NCBI GenBank assembly: GCA_021730945.1
Contig: JAKFYH010000029.1
Span: 1 to 64,000 of the forward strand
DNA length: 64,000 bases
Source: Acidobacteriota bacterium
GTDB taxonomy: Bacteria > Acidobacteriota > Vicinamibacteria > Vicinamibacterales > UBA2999
Direction of reading: 5' to 3'
The notes under the pieces are model-generated. The model was not told the origin of the DNA, did not search any database, and worked only from the letters and a program-made list of their open reading frames with translations. The first letter of the stretch is position 1; every line of letters starts with the position of its first letter. A program made the translations under genes and the position numbers. This document shows, in pieces, positions 35,906 through 46,127 of the stretch.

Positions 35906-37213
35906 CTAGCCCACCGCCTGGTCCGTGATCGACAGCCCCTTGTCGATAATCGCAAACGCCTCGGCCAGCTCGGCCTCGGTAATGCACAGCGGCGGGTTGG
36001 TGAAAAACGTGTTCCACCGCACGAAAGTGTAGAGGCCCTCGTCGCGGAAGAACTTGCCAAGCGCCGCCATCTCGGGCGAGCCGCCGTTATACGGCGCCAT
36101 CGGTTCCCTGGTCGTGCGGTTGCGAATCAGTTCGAAGATGCCGAACAGGCCGATGTTACGGACGGCGCCGACACACGGATGCTTGGCCTTGAGTTCGACC
36201 ATCATCTTCCCCATCACCACGCCCATCGCCTTGGCGCGCTCAATCAGGTCGTCTTCCTCGTAGACCGCGAGCGTGGCGAGCGCGGCGGCACAGCCGAGCG
36301 GATGGCTGTTGTAGGTCAGGCCGCCAAACAGCACCTTCTGCTGGAAGTGATCGGCGATCCCCTGCCGCACGCCGACCGCGCCGAGTGGCACGTAGGCGCT
36401 CGTCAGGCCCTTGGCCATGGTGATGATGTCGGGGACGATCTTCCAGTGATCGACCGCAAACCACGCCCCGGTCCGGCCGAAGCCGGACATCACTTCGTCG
36501 GCGATCAGCATGATGCCGTGCTTGTCACAGAGCGCGCGGACGCCTTCGAGGTAGCCGTCGGGCGGAATCAGGATGCCGTTGGTGCCGGTCACGGTCTCGA
36601 GAATGAATCCCGCGATCGTCTGCGGGCCCTCCATCATGATGATCTCCTCGAGGATCGCCAGCGCCGCCTCGGCGGTGTCCGAACCGCGCTCCACGCCGTG
36701 GTAGTGATGCGGCACCCGGACAACGCCGGGAATGCCCGGTTCAGCGGCCCATCGCCGCGGATCGCTGGTCAACGTGAGCGCGCCGGCCGTGCCGCCGTGA
36801 TACGAACGATAGCGGGTGAGGATCTTGTGACGACCCGTGTACATCCGCGCAATGCGAATGGCGTTTTCCGCCGCTTCGGCGCCGCCGTTGGTGAAGAAGA
36901 ACACGTTGATGTCGCCCGGGCAAATCTCGGCCAGCTTCTGCCCCAGCCGGGCCCGCGGCTCGGTCGCCATGAACGGGTTGGCATAGGCGAGGGTGGCCGC
37001 CTGGTCCTGGATCGCCTTGATCACGCGGGCATCGCCGTGGCCGATGTTGACGCACATCAACTGGCTGTTGAAGTCGATGAACCGCTTGCCTTCCGGCGTC
37101 CAGAAGTAAATGCCCTTCGCTTTCGCGACGGGAATGGGATCGACATTCGCCTGCGCTGACCACTCGTAGAGCGAGTGCTGTTTCGACAGCGCCACCATTT
37201 CTTGTCCGGTCAT
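35906..37213 (-). CDS. Class III PLP aminotransferase
   Basis: The 435-residue protein is a class III (omega) aminotransferase. It has the PLP lysine in DIITMAKGLTSAYVPLG, the cofactor aspartate in MLIADEVMSGFGRTG, and NGGAEAAENAIRIAR and RYRSYHGGT for phosphate binding. Full length is normal for the family. The LMCVNIGHGDARVIKAI and HHYHGVERG segments resemble taurine-, beta-alanine- or putrescine-type aminotransferases, but the substrate cannot be fixed by eye. An M20 hydrolase, ureohydrolase and class I aminotransferase are close by, which suggests amine or amino-acid catabolism. Confidence 0.87.
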   Translation of the reverse strand: MTGQEMVALSKQHSLYEWSAQANVDPIPVAKAKGIYFWTPEGKRFIDFNSQLMCVNIGHGDARVIKAIQDQAATLAYANPFMATEPRARLGQKLAEICPGDINVFFFTNGGAEAAENAIRIARMYTGRHKILTRYRSYHGGTAGALTLTSDPRRWAAEPGIPGVVRVPHHYHGVERGSDTAEAALAILEEIIMMEGPQTIAGFILETVTGTNGILIPPDGYLEGVRALCDKHGIMLIADEVMSGFGRTGAWFAVDHWKIVPDIITMAKGLTSAYVPLGAVGVRQGIADHFQQKVLFGGLTYNSHPLGCAAALATLAVYEEDDLIERAKAMGVVMGKMMVELKAKHPCVGAVRNIGLFGIFELIRNRTTREPMAPYNGGSPEMAALGKFFRDEGLYTFVRWNTFFTNPPLCITEAELAEAFAIIDKGLSITDQAVG

Positions 37214-37445
37214 AAATCCTCGCTAAATCTGTAACAACACACATTGACGAATGATGGATCGCCAGATTTGGCGACTGTTTGGTGAATTCGCCATTGTCGA
37301 TTGGGTGACTCCATCGGGTGAATGCCGATTGCGGTCGTGAGTCGGGCGTCTCGCATTGGCCGACCAATCTCTAAATCGTCAATTCTCCGATCGATTCACG
37401 CAATCGCCAATTCCCCAATCACCAAACAGTCGCTAAGTCTGTCGA
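37214..37445. other. AT-richer spacer with CGCCAAT/GATTGGCG motifs
   Basis: This 232-base gap between two minus-strand genes contains repeated, partly inverted motifs such as AATCGCCAGATTTGGCGA and CGCCATTGTCGATTGG on the left, and CAATCGCCAATTCCCCAATC on the right. ACTGTTTGGTGA on the left is mirrored by TCACCAAACAGT (37427-37438 region). It belongs to the repeat-rich spacers of this genome. A promoter for the class III aminotransferase gene is expected here, but I cannot place its boxes. Confidence 0.45.
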
Positions 37446-38717
37446 TCACTCATTTGTCAATTTCAACACCGCGAGCGCGAGCACCTTTGTCGCGGTCAGG
37501 ATATCAGCGAGCTCACAGAACTCATCCGGCTGATGCGCCATCGCCAGCTCGCCGGGCCCGTAGGCCACGCAGTGCGGCACGCCGGCGATGCGCGCCACGT
37601 GCTTCTGGTCGTAGGTGCCCGGGCTGGCCACGAGCGACGCCGGCCGGCCGGCGACCCGGGCGATTGCGGCGGTCAGCGCGCCAATCACCGGCGCATCTTC
37701 CGGCGCCCGCGTCGGCTCCACGATCATCCGGTCCTCGATCGTGAAACGGACATCCGGCATCCGCGCCTGCGCCCGGGCGACGAGCGCGACGATCTCAGCG
37801 CGCGTCCGGTCCAGGCCCTCCTCCAACAGGAAGCGGCGGTCAAAGACGGCGCGGCAGCGATCGGCCACGCACGGGCTCGGCGTGTCGTCCACCGGCTGGC
37901 CGCCATCGATCCCGTTGATGTTAATGGTCGCCCGCCGCGACCCCTCCGGCACCACCGGCATCGTGGTGATGCGGCCGGCCAGGACGGGCCCCAGTTCGTC
38001 GCGGACCAGGTCGAGCAGGTGCGACATGCCCTCGATCGCGCTGACGCCCAGATACGGCATGCTGCCGTGGGCAATGCGGCCCTCGGCCACTACTTCGAAC
38101 CAATAGACGCCGCGGTGGCCGACGCAGATGCGGTCAACGCCGAACGGCTCGGGAATAATCACGCACTTGGTGCGCTCACGCGACAGCCAACGGTTCTCGG
38201 CCAGCCAGGCCACCCCGGCAAAGCCGCCGCTCTCTTCATCCACCGTGCCGCTGATCTCGATGGGCGCGCCGTGCGCCACACCGGCGCGCCGAATGGCCGC
38301 CGCCGCAAACACCGCTGCCGCCAGACCCGCCTTCATGTCGCACGACCCGCGGCCATAGAGGCGGCCATCGGCCACCTCCCCGCCGAATGGATCGCGCGTC
38401 CAACCCTGGCCGGCCGGGACGACATCGAAGTGGCCGTTGAGATGAATGGCCGGTCCCTTGGCCGTGCCCTCGTGACGGCCGACAACGTTGATGCGGGGAT
38501 AGCGGGAGGTGTGCTCCACCTTGCCGACCGCGGGCAGCAGCTGTACGTCCGCACCATGGGCCCGCAGTTGATCGCCAATGGCATTCGCGCACGCCTCGTA
38601 CTCCTCGCCGGGCGGGTTCACGGTGGGAATGCGAACCAGCCGCGACGCAAAATCAACAATCTCGTCGGCAGCGCGATCGACTTCAGCGAGAACGCGGTCG
38701 GTGTCGGAGACAGGCAC
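37446..38717 (-). CDS. M20 family metallohydrolase (ArgE/DapE-like)
   Basis: The protein has 423 residues from the GTG at 38717. The open frame continues to 38864, but that part is only the 18-base repeat read as Gly-Thr-Ser-Cys-Arg-Glu. Zinc-site motifs are HLNGHFDVVPAG, GRGSCDMKAG, GTVDEESGGF and a C-terminal GPGELAMAHQPDEF. M20 enzymes hydrolyse N-acyl amino acids or dipeptides; this one looks most like acetylornithine/succinyl-diaminopimelate deacylases. The dimerisation domain (about 190-300) is intact. Regulation by the upstream repeat array is possible, because it covers the region where a promoter should be. Confidence 0.87.
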   Translation of the reverse strand: MPVSDTDRVLAEVDRAADEIVDFASRLVRIPTVNPPGEEYEACANAIGDQLRAHGADVQLLPAVGKVEHTSRYPRINVVGRHEGTAKGPAIHLNGHFDVVPAGQGWTRDPFGGEVADGRLYGRGSCDMKAGLAAAVFAAAAIRRAGVAHGAPIEISGTVDEESGGFAGVAWLAENRWLSRERTKCVIIPEPFGVDRICVGHRGVYWFEVVAEGRIAHGSMPYLGVSAIEGMSHLLDLVRDELGPVLAGRITTMPVVPEGSRRATININGIDGGQPVDDTPSPCVADRCRAVFDRRFLLEEGLDRTRAEIVALVARAQARMPDVRFTIEDRMIVEPTRAPEDAPVIGALTAAIARVAGRPASLVASPGTYDQKHVARIAGVPHCVAYGPGELAMAHQPDEFCELADILTATKVLALAVLKLTNE

Positions 38718-38729
38718 GATGGGAATGTT

Positions 38730-38865
38730 ATCCCGACCAGCAATGCCCTCCCGACAAGAAGTGCCCTCCCGACAAGAAGTGCCCTCCCGACAAGAAGTGC
38801 CCTCCCGACAAGAAGTGCCCTCCCGACAAGAAGTGCCCTCCCGATAAGAAGTGCCTCCCGGCAAG
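38730..38865. repeat. 18-bp tandem repeat array (left copy)
   Basis: Six units of GTGCCCTCCCGACAAGAA (the first with A in place of the initial G, the last with GATAAG) run from 38743 to 38850. They are preceded by ATCCCGACCAGC and followed by a shortened unit GTGCCTCCCGGCAAG. The array fills the gap between the divergent M20 hydrolase and SDR genes. A second array with the same unit and the same flanks lies at 41692-41791. The units are contiguous with no spacers. Confidence 0.9.
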
Positions 38866-38877
38866 TATCATGTAGGC

Positions 38878-39657
38878 ATGTTTCGACTGGACGGCAAGAC
38901 TATCGCAGTGATCGGCGCGGGTTCGGGTATTGGGCAAGCCGTGGCGCTCGGCGTGGCCCAACAGGGCGGCCATACTCTCTGCCTCGACATCAACCCCGTC
39001 AACGCGACCGCGACGGCGGACCTCATTGGCAAGGCCGGCGGCTCGGCAGCGGCGGGCGCGATTGATATCGCCGATGAAGTCTCGGTGCGCGACGCACTCG
39101 CGGACGCGCTGCGCGGTCGCGGCGGTCTCGACGGGCTGGTGTGCACACCCGCCATCAACGTTCGCAAGACCATCCTGACGTACACGGGCGAGGAGTTCGA
39201 CCGCGTGGTGCGCGTTAACCTGCGCGGCAACTTCAACGTGCTGCAGGCGGCTGGCCATCTGATGGTGCAACAGAAGTCTGGCAGCATCGTGTTGTTCTCG
39301 TCGATCCGCTCGCTGGTGACCGAACCCGGGCAATCGGTCTACTCCATGACGAAGGCCGGCATCGTGCAACTGGTGCGCACCGCCGCCACCGAGTGGGGCC
39401 AGCTGGGCGTGCGGGTCAACGCCGTCGGTCCGGGCGTGATCGAAACGCCGCTCACGGCGCCAATCAAGGCGCAGCCGGCGTGGTACCAGGCCTACGCCGA
39501 CAAGACGCCGATGAAGCGCTGGGCCCAGGCGTCCGAGATGGCTGGCCCCACGGTGTTCCTGCTGTCGGACGCGGCCAGCTACGTGACCGGCACCATCCTG
39601 TTCGCCGATGGCGGCTGGCTGGCCAACGACGGGCGATTTACGCCGCCGGGGATGTAG
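38878..39657 (+). CDS. Short-chain dehydrogenase/reductase
   Basis: The protein has 259 residues from the ATG at 38878. The cofactor motif is VIGAGSGIGQAVALG (about residues 9-23). The catalytic Ser lies in VLFSSIRS and the Tyr/Lys pair in YSMTKAG (about 156-162). The end motif AASYVTGTILFADGGWLAND is typical of classical SDRs that reduce or oxidise sugars, ketones or acyl chains with NAD(P)H. The substrate cannot be told. The start is preceded by the 18-base array, and the first nine codons of the longer frame come from it. The next gene follows after a GGTGCT repeat. Confidence 0.9.
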   Translation: MFRLDGKTIAVIGAGSGIGQAVALGVAQQGGHTLCLDINPVNATATADLIGKAGGSAAAGAIDIADEVSVRDALADALRGRGGLDGLVCTPAINVRKTILTYTGEEFDRVVRVNLRGNFNVLQAAGHLMVQQKSGSIVLFSSIRSLVTEPGQSVYSMTKAGIVQLVRTAATEWGQLGVRVNAVGPGVIETPLTAPIKAQPAWYQAYADKTPMKRWAQASEMAGPTVFLLSDAASYVTGTILFADGGWLANDGRFTPPGM

Positions 39658-39712
39658 GGTGCTCGGGTGCTAGGGTGCTCGGGTGCCAGGGTGCTGAAGT
39701 GCTAGGGTGCAC
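39657..39712 (+). repeat. GGGTGCTC/GGGTGCTA tandem repeat
   Basis: Six or seven imperfect 8- to 9-base units (GGGTGCTC, GGGTGCTA, GGGTGCCA, AAGTGCTA, GGGTGCAC) fill the gap between the SDR and ureohydrolase genes. The last unit supplies the GTG start codon of the ureohydrolase. Confidence 0.75.
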
Positions 39713-40519
39713 ATCGTGACGAGGCCGCAGTTGGTGGGCGTGCCCTACGACGCCAGTTCATCGTTTCTGCGTGGTTCAGCGGCGGCGCCGCCGCTCATTC
39801 GCCAGGCGATCTGGAGTCCGGCCGGCAATTCCTACACCGAGAACGGCGCCGACCTGGCGGGACTGACCGATGCCGGCGATCTCGCCCTGTCCGACGTGCC
39901 GGAACTGGCGCGCGGGCAGATTGAGATGGGGGTGGGTGCGTTGCTGGCCGGTGGGTTCCAGCCCATCGCTCTGGGCGGCGACCACTCCATCACCTATCCG
40001 ATTCTGCGCGCCATCACCGCCGAACGGCCGACGCTGACCATCCTGCACATCGACGCGCACGGCGATCTCTATGACCACTTCGAAGGCGACTGCTATTCAC
40101 ACGCCTGTCCGTTTGCCCGCATCCTCGAAGAGTGCGCGGGCGTCCGGCTGGTGCAGGTCGGCATTCGCACGCTCACCCCGCATCAACGGGCGCAACTGGC
40201 GCGATTCGATGTCCGCTGCATCGAGATGCATCACTTCGCCGCCGGCCGGCGGCCGGCCGTCGACGGCCCGGTCTACCTGTCGGTCGACCTGGACGGCCTG
40301 GATCCGGCGTTCGCGCCCGGCGTGTCACATCGCGAACCGGGCGGCCTGACCGTACGCGAAGTGCTCACCATGATTCACCAGCTCACCGGCACCATCGTCG
40401 GCGCCGACGTCGTCGAGTACAACCCGGCCCAGGACGTGGGCGGCATGACGGCGACGGTCGCGGCCAAGGTGGTGCGGGAGATCGCCGGACAGATGATGCT
40501 GGGACCGGTGGTGAAGTAG
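39707..40519 (+). CDS. Ureohydrolase, agmatinase/arginase family
   Basis: The 270-residue protein has the dimanganese-site motifs of the family: LGGDHSITYP, ILHIDAHGDLYD and VYLSVDLDGLDPAFAPG. These enzymes hydrolyse the guanidino group of agmatine, arginine, proclavaminate or guanidino acids to urea and an amine. The HxAHxD-type pattern and length fit agmatinase-like SpeB, but substrate assignment needs the specificity loop. GTG starts at 39707 and 39716 are both possible; no canonical ribosome-binding site is seen, because the repeat runs up to the start. The class I aminotransferase follows 3 bases after the stop. Confidence 0.86.
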   Translation: MHIVTRPQLVGVPYDASSSFLRGSAAAPPLIRQAIWSPAGNSYTENGADLAGLTDAGDLALSDVPELARGQIEMGVGALLAGGFQPIALGGDHSITYPILRAITAERPTLTILHIDAHGDLYDHFEGDCYSHACPFARILEECAGVRLVQVGIRTLTPHQRAQLARFDVRCIEMHHFAAGRRPAVDGPVYLSVDLDGLDPAFAPGVSHREPGGLTVREVLTMIHQLTGTIVGADVVEYNPAQDVGGMTATVAAKVVREIAGQMMLGPVVK

Positions 40520-40522
40520 GAC

Positions 40523-41692
40523 GTGGTGCGTTACACGCGAGAACTGTTCGGGGTCGCCGAATCGCCGATGGTGCGGATTGCCACCGCGGCCGAGGCCATG
40601 CCCGGCGCGATCAAGCTGTGCTACGGCGAGTCCGACCTGCCAACACCGGCCTTTATCGGCGAGGCGGCCGACCAGGCCGTCAAGGCCGGCCACACCTGCT
40701 ACACCCACACCGCCGGCACGCCCGAGCTGCGCGAGGCGATTGCCGCCAAGGTGCACCAACTCCACGGCGTGACCTATCGTCCGCCGGAAATCATGGCGAC
40801 GGTGGGCGCCTCGATGGCGATCTACGCAGCCATTCGCGCCTTCGTCGGTCACGGCGACAATGCCGTCATCATCTCTCCGACCTACGCGATCTTCGCCAAC
40901 GGCGTGACCATGGCCGGCGGCGAGGCGCGGCTGGTGCCACTGGCACGCGAGGGCCCCCGCTTTCAGCTCGATCTCGATCGCGTCCGAGGCGCCATCGACG
41001 CCGGCACGCGCATGCTGATCGTCAACAGCCCGTCGAACCCGACCGGCTGGATGATCAGTGTCGCCGAGCAACAGGCGCTCGTCGAGTTGGCCGAACGTCA
41101 CGACCTGGTGGTACTGGCCGATGAAGTCTACGAACGGCTGGTGTACGGCGACGCGGCACCGCCGGCGGCGCCGTCATTTGCCCGGGTGGCGGCCAACCGC
41201 GAGCGGCTCATCGTCGCTAACAGCTTTTCGAAGACCTACAACATGACCGGCTGGCGGCTCGGCTGGGCCCAGGCGAGCGAAGCGACCATCAAGGTGATGT
41301 ACAAGGCCGTGGAGTTCATGACCTCGAACCCATCGGCGATGGTGCAGCAGGCGGGGATCGTCGCGCTACGAGACGGCGAATCCTACCTCGCGGACCTTCG
41401 CGCGCACTACGCACGCCAGCGGGCCGCGGTCATCGCGACCCTGTCGAACCTGCCCGGCGTGTCGCTGCCTGAAGTGCAAGGGGCGTTCTACGCCTTTCCA
41501 CGGATTGCCGGACTCACCGACTCCGCAGCTTTTTGTACCGAGTTGTTGAGAGAGACCGGCCTGGCGATTGCGCCGGGAGCCGGCTTCGGCGACGGTGGCG
41601 AGGGCTACGTGAGAATGTGCTTCGCCGCCAGCGAGGCGACCGTGGGCGAGGCGCTGACACGACTCTCGAATTGGCTGACCCGTCGAGAGTGA
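40523..41692 (+). CDS. Class I PLP aminotransferase
   Basis: The 389-residue protein has the AspC-superfamily signatures: VNSPSNPTGWM, VVLADEVYERLVYGD and the PLP lysine in VANSFSKTYNMTGWRLGW (about residue 237). An arginine binding the substrate carboxylate is expected in EGYVRMCFA. Bacterial members act on aspartate, alanine, aromatic amino acids or methionine. The GTG start comes 3 bases after the ureohydrolase stop, with AGTAGGAC as a possible ribosome-binding site, so the two genes are coupled. The TGA stop lies at the first base of the second 18-base array. Confidence 0.9.
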   Translation: MVRYTRELFGVAESPMVRIATAAEAMPGAIKLCYGESDLPTPAFIGEAADQAVKAGHTCYTHTAGTPELREAIAAKVHQLHGVTYRPPEIMATVGASMAIYAAIRAFVGHGDNAVIISPTYAIFANGVTMAGGEARLVPLAREGPRFQLDLDRVRGAIDAGTRMLIVNSPSNPTGWMISVAEQQALVELAERHDLVVLADEVYERLVYGDAAPPAAPSFARVAANRERLIVANSFSKTYNMTGWRLGWAQASEATIKVMYKAVEFMTSNPSAMVQQAGIVALRDGESYLADLRAHYARQRAAVIATLSNLPGVSLPEVQGAFYAFPRIAGLTDSAAFCTELLRETGLAIAPGAGFGDGGEGYVRMCFAASEATVGEALTRLSNWLTRRE

Positions 41693-41791
41693 TCCCGACC
41701 AGCCGTGCCCTCCCGACAAGAGGTGCCCTCCCGACAAGAAGTGCCCTCCCGACAAGAGGTGCCCTCCCGTCTGGAAGGCACCTCCCGGCAG
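41692..41791. repeat. 18-bp tandem repeat array (right copy)
   Basis: ATCCCGACCAGC is followed by three good units of GTGCCCTCCCGACAAGAG/A (41705-41758), a decayed fourth unit ending TCTGGAA, and a closing GGCACCTCCCGGCAG. It matches the left array at 38730 in unit, order and both flanks, but has fewer copies. It lies between the convergent aminotransferase and TPR genes. Confidence 0.9.
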
Positions 41792-41798
41792 GTTCACT

Positions 41799-43430
41799 TT
41801 ACTTCGCCATCTTGCGTGCGTACTGCAGCTCGGGCCGCTCGGTGCCGGCGTCCTTGCAAATCTCGACGATCTGCCTGTAGTAGCCCTTGGCCTTGGCGGT
41901 CTGCTTGGCGGCTTCGGCCGCCTTGCCGGCGCCGTAGAGCGCGAGGAACCGGTTGGGTTCCTTCTTGGTGACGGCTTCGAACGCGACGAGCGCCTCCCGG
42001 GCCTTGCCGTCTTCGAGCAGCATGAATCCGTACAGTTCGCGGGCCGGGGCCAGCGGACCCGGTGTGACGGCGGACTTGTCGGTCTTGTCCTCGGCGTCGG
42101 CCACCGCGGCCATGGCGGCCAGGCCCTCGGCCTTCTTGCCCTCGGCAAACATCACCCAGGCTTCGGCACCGCGGCGCTGGATGTCGACTTGTTCGGTCCA
42201 GTAGGCGTCCTTCATCTCGATTTCACGATCGCGCAGCGCGGCCAGTCGCGCGATGTCGGCGGCCGCTTCGGCCGGCTTGCCCGAGCGGGCGAAACCGATG
42301 GCGCGGGCAAAGTGCGTGATGGCTTCGGTGTACGGCGTGTTCGGCGCCGGCATGGCCTTGAGCGCAGTGGCTTCGGCCCACTGGCTGCGTTCCATCGCAT
42401 AGCGCGCGGGAATGGCGGCCAGCGCGAAGGTGTTGGCACCGGGTGCGCCGGCGGCACCAGGACCGGCGGCGGCCTTGCCCGCGACCGACATCGCATGGTC
42501 GACCACGCTCTTCGCCTGGGCGTCCATGCCCATCTGCAGGTAGGCATAGGTCATGTAGTCGCGCGCGTGGAGGCCCTCGCCGAGCCCACCGCCGCTCTTC
42601 TCAGCCTCATCGGCCGAGCGGATGTTGGTGCCCACCGATTCCTTCCACTCGCCGACGCGGGTGAAGGTGTGCGACGGCATGTGCAGCGCGTGCGGCACCG
42701 ACGGCGCGATGTCGGCATAGGCACGGGCCGCCGGCAGAGCCTTGGCAGCCAGGGCCGGCACGTCATAGGCGTGGATGATGTAGTGCGCCAGGCCGGGGTG
42801 ATTCGGGTTGCGCTTGTACAACGGCTCCAGCACTTCGGCCGCCTTCAGGTTCTGCGCGAAGGTCTTGTCGGTGGGCAGCGCCGTCTGCGCGATCGCCAGT
42901 GCCCAGAAGATGCGCGCTTCCATGTCGTTCTTGTTCAAGCTGGCCACCATCTCGGTGGCGCCTTCGTAGGCCACGACGCGGGCGCGCTGCGTGGTCACAT
43001 CCGCGCTCGAGAAGAGCCCGGCCACCGCATCGAGGTAGCCCTTTTCGCGCGCCGTCGGGCTGCCGGTGGCAAGGCCCTTCTCGATCACGGCTTTGCCAGT
43101 GGCAATGGTCTGCGGTGAACGCTGGCCGGCAAACGGGTTGCCCCAGTACGTGAGTGCGATACCCCAATAGGCAATGGCGCACTGGGGATCTTTCTTCAAC
43201 ACGCCTTCAAACAACGCCCGCGCCTCGGGAAACCAGAACGAGTGCAGCTCGGCCACGGCGAGGTTGAAGTCGTCCTTGACCGAGGGGTTGCAGGAGGTTT
43301 CGAAGTTGACCGTGCCGGCCTTGATGGCGCCGGGCGTGGGGGCATGCTGGTGCTGCTCGGCTTGTGCCCACGCCGGCGACGCCGACGCGAGCCCCAGACA
43401 CACGCAACACACGGTAATCAGTCGCTTCAT
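41799..43430 (-). CDS. Secreted TPR-repeat protein
   Basis: The protein has 543 residues from the ATG at 43430, which has GGAG 6 bases upstream; ATGs at 43442, 43436 and 43433 are less well placed. The signal peptide is RLITVCCVCLGLASASPAWA, then a His-rich EQHQHAPTPG. The rest is helical with TPR-like repeats: AELHSFWFPEARALFEGVLK, PQCAIAYWGIALTYWGNPFA, NHPGLAHYIIHAYDVP and later copies. It resembles the common tetratricopeptide proteins of soil bacteria that carry the HAPSHTF-like motif (here HMPSHTFTRVGEW). Function unknown; the export signal places it in the periplasm. Confidence 0.84.
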   Translation of the reverse strand: MKRLITVCCVCLGLASASPAWAQAEQHQHAPTPGAIKAGTVNFETSCNPSVKDDFNLAVAELHSFWFPEARALFEGVLKKDPQCAIAYWGIALTYWGNPFAGQRSPQTIATGKAVIEKGLATGSPTAREKGYLDAVAGLFSSADVTTQRARVVAYEGATEMVASLNKNDMEARIFWALAIAQTALPTDKTFAQNLKAAEVLEPLYKRNPNHPGLAHYIIHAYDVPALAAKALPAARAYADIAPSVPHALHMPSHTFTRVGEWKESVGTNIRSADEAEKSGGGLGEGLHARDYMTYAYLQMGMDAQAKSVVDHAMSVAGKAAAGPGAAGAPGANTFALAAIPARYAMERSQWAEATALKAMPAPNTPYTEAITHFARAIGFARSGKPAEAAADIARLAALRDREIEMKDAYWTEQVDIQRRGAEAWVMFAEGKKAEGLAAMAAVADAEDKTDKSAVTPGPLAPARELYGFMLLEDGKAREALVAFEAVTKKEPNRFLALYGAGKAAEAAKQTAKAKGYYRQIVEICKDAGTERPELQYARKMAK

Positions 43431-43678
43431 CATCATCTCCATGATCTGCCGACGGCCGGGTCGGTCATTCGCTGTGAGTATACGGGTTCAATCGCGGACC
43501 GATGTTGTCGGAATTTGGCCATTCGCTCCGGCCGGCGCCCATTCGCACCGGCTTTCCGCCCACTCCCTGATCGCCGTGCAAACACCGGCAAATGACCCGT
43601 AAGATACAGTGGAGTCAAACACTTACGGGCCGTGTGTTGACCGAACGCCGACCACGCCCGTCGAGAGCAGGAGCGCCC
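43431..43678. other. Divergent promoter region upstream of the radical SAM gene
   Basis: This 248-base gap lies between the secreted TPR gene and the radical SAM gene. It is slightly less GC-rich than its neighbours. TAAGATACA near 43601-43609 could be part of a promoter, and CAGGAG at 43668-43673 is the ribosome-binding site of the downstream gene. No known riboswitch or operator is recognised. Confidence 0.4.
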
Positions 43679-45757
<2,079 letters not shown>

Positions 45758-45765
45758 CCACCGAG

Positions 45766-45822
45766 AGCCACCGAGGACACCGAGTCAACGCTTTCTCTGC
45801 GTCCTCGGTGTCCTCGGTGGCT
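45766..45822. repeat. 19-bp perfect inverted repeat
   Basis: The arms (45766-45784 and 45804-45822) pair over all 19 bases and consist of CACCGAGGA-type 9-base units; the loop TCAACGCTTTCTCTGCGTC is 19 bases. It follows the radical SAM stop by 8 bases and precedes the DUF485 gene, so it may terminate or stabilise the first transcript. There is no T-run, and its arms are built of tandem units, like the other repeats in this window. Confidence 0.75.
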
Positions 45823-45836
45823 TATGATGACGGCGC

Positions 45837-46127
45837 ATGAGCGACTCGGCCTCTCGCCTCGTCACGCTGTCGGCCGCCCGCTGGCGGCTCTCCATCCTGC
45901 TCACCGCGGCCATGACCCTCATCTACGTCGGCTTCATCCTGCTGGTGGCCTTCAACAAGGAGCTGCTCGGCACGGTGCTGGTTCCGGGTTTGAGCGTGGG
46001 CATCCTGCTGGGCGTGCTCGTGATTGTGGCGGCCTGGCTGCTGATCATGGTCTACGTGCGATGGACTAACGCCAACTATGACGTGGCCGTCGCCGAGATC
46101 CGCCGCGCGCACCAGGAGGGCCGCTGA
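45837..46127 (+). CDS. DUF485 membrane protein
   Basis: The 96-residue protein has two membrane helices (about 24-45 and 58-80) separated by a short loop, the layout of DUF485. These small proteins are nearly always encoded just before a cation/acetate symporter (as yjcH before actP). The last base is shared with the start of the symporter gene (TGATG junction), so the two are translationally coupled. It is probably an accessory subunit of the transporter. Its exact role is not established. Confidence 0.88.
   Translation: MSDSASRLVTLSAARWRLSILLTAAMTLIYVGFILLVAFNKELLGTVLVPGLSVGILLGVLVIVAAWLLIMVYVRWTNANYDVAVAEIRRAHQEGR

Noticed and set aside
38743-38850. CRISPR array
   Set aside because: The 18-base units are contiguous with no spacers, and no cas genes are present.
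38718-38864. Gly-Thr-Ser-Cys-Arg-Glu repeat as a protein domain of the M20 hydrolase
   Set aside because: It is simply the 18-bp array translated. The same array occurs between genes at 41692, and a GTG at 38717 lies just before the conserved part.
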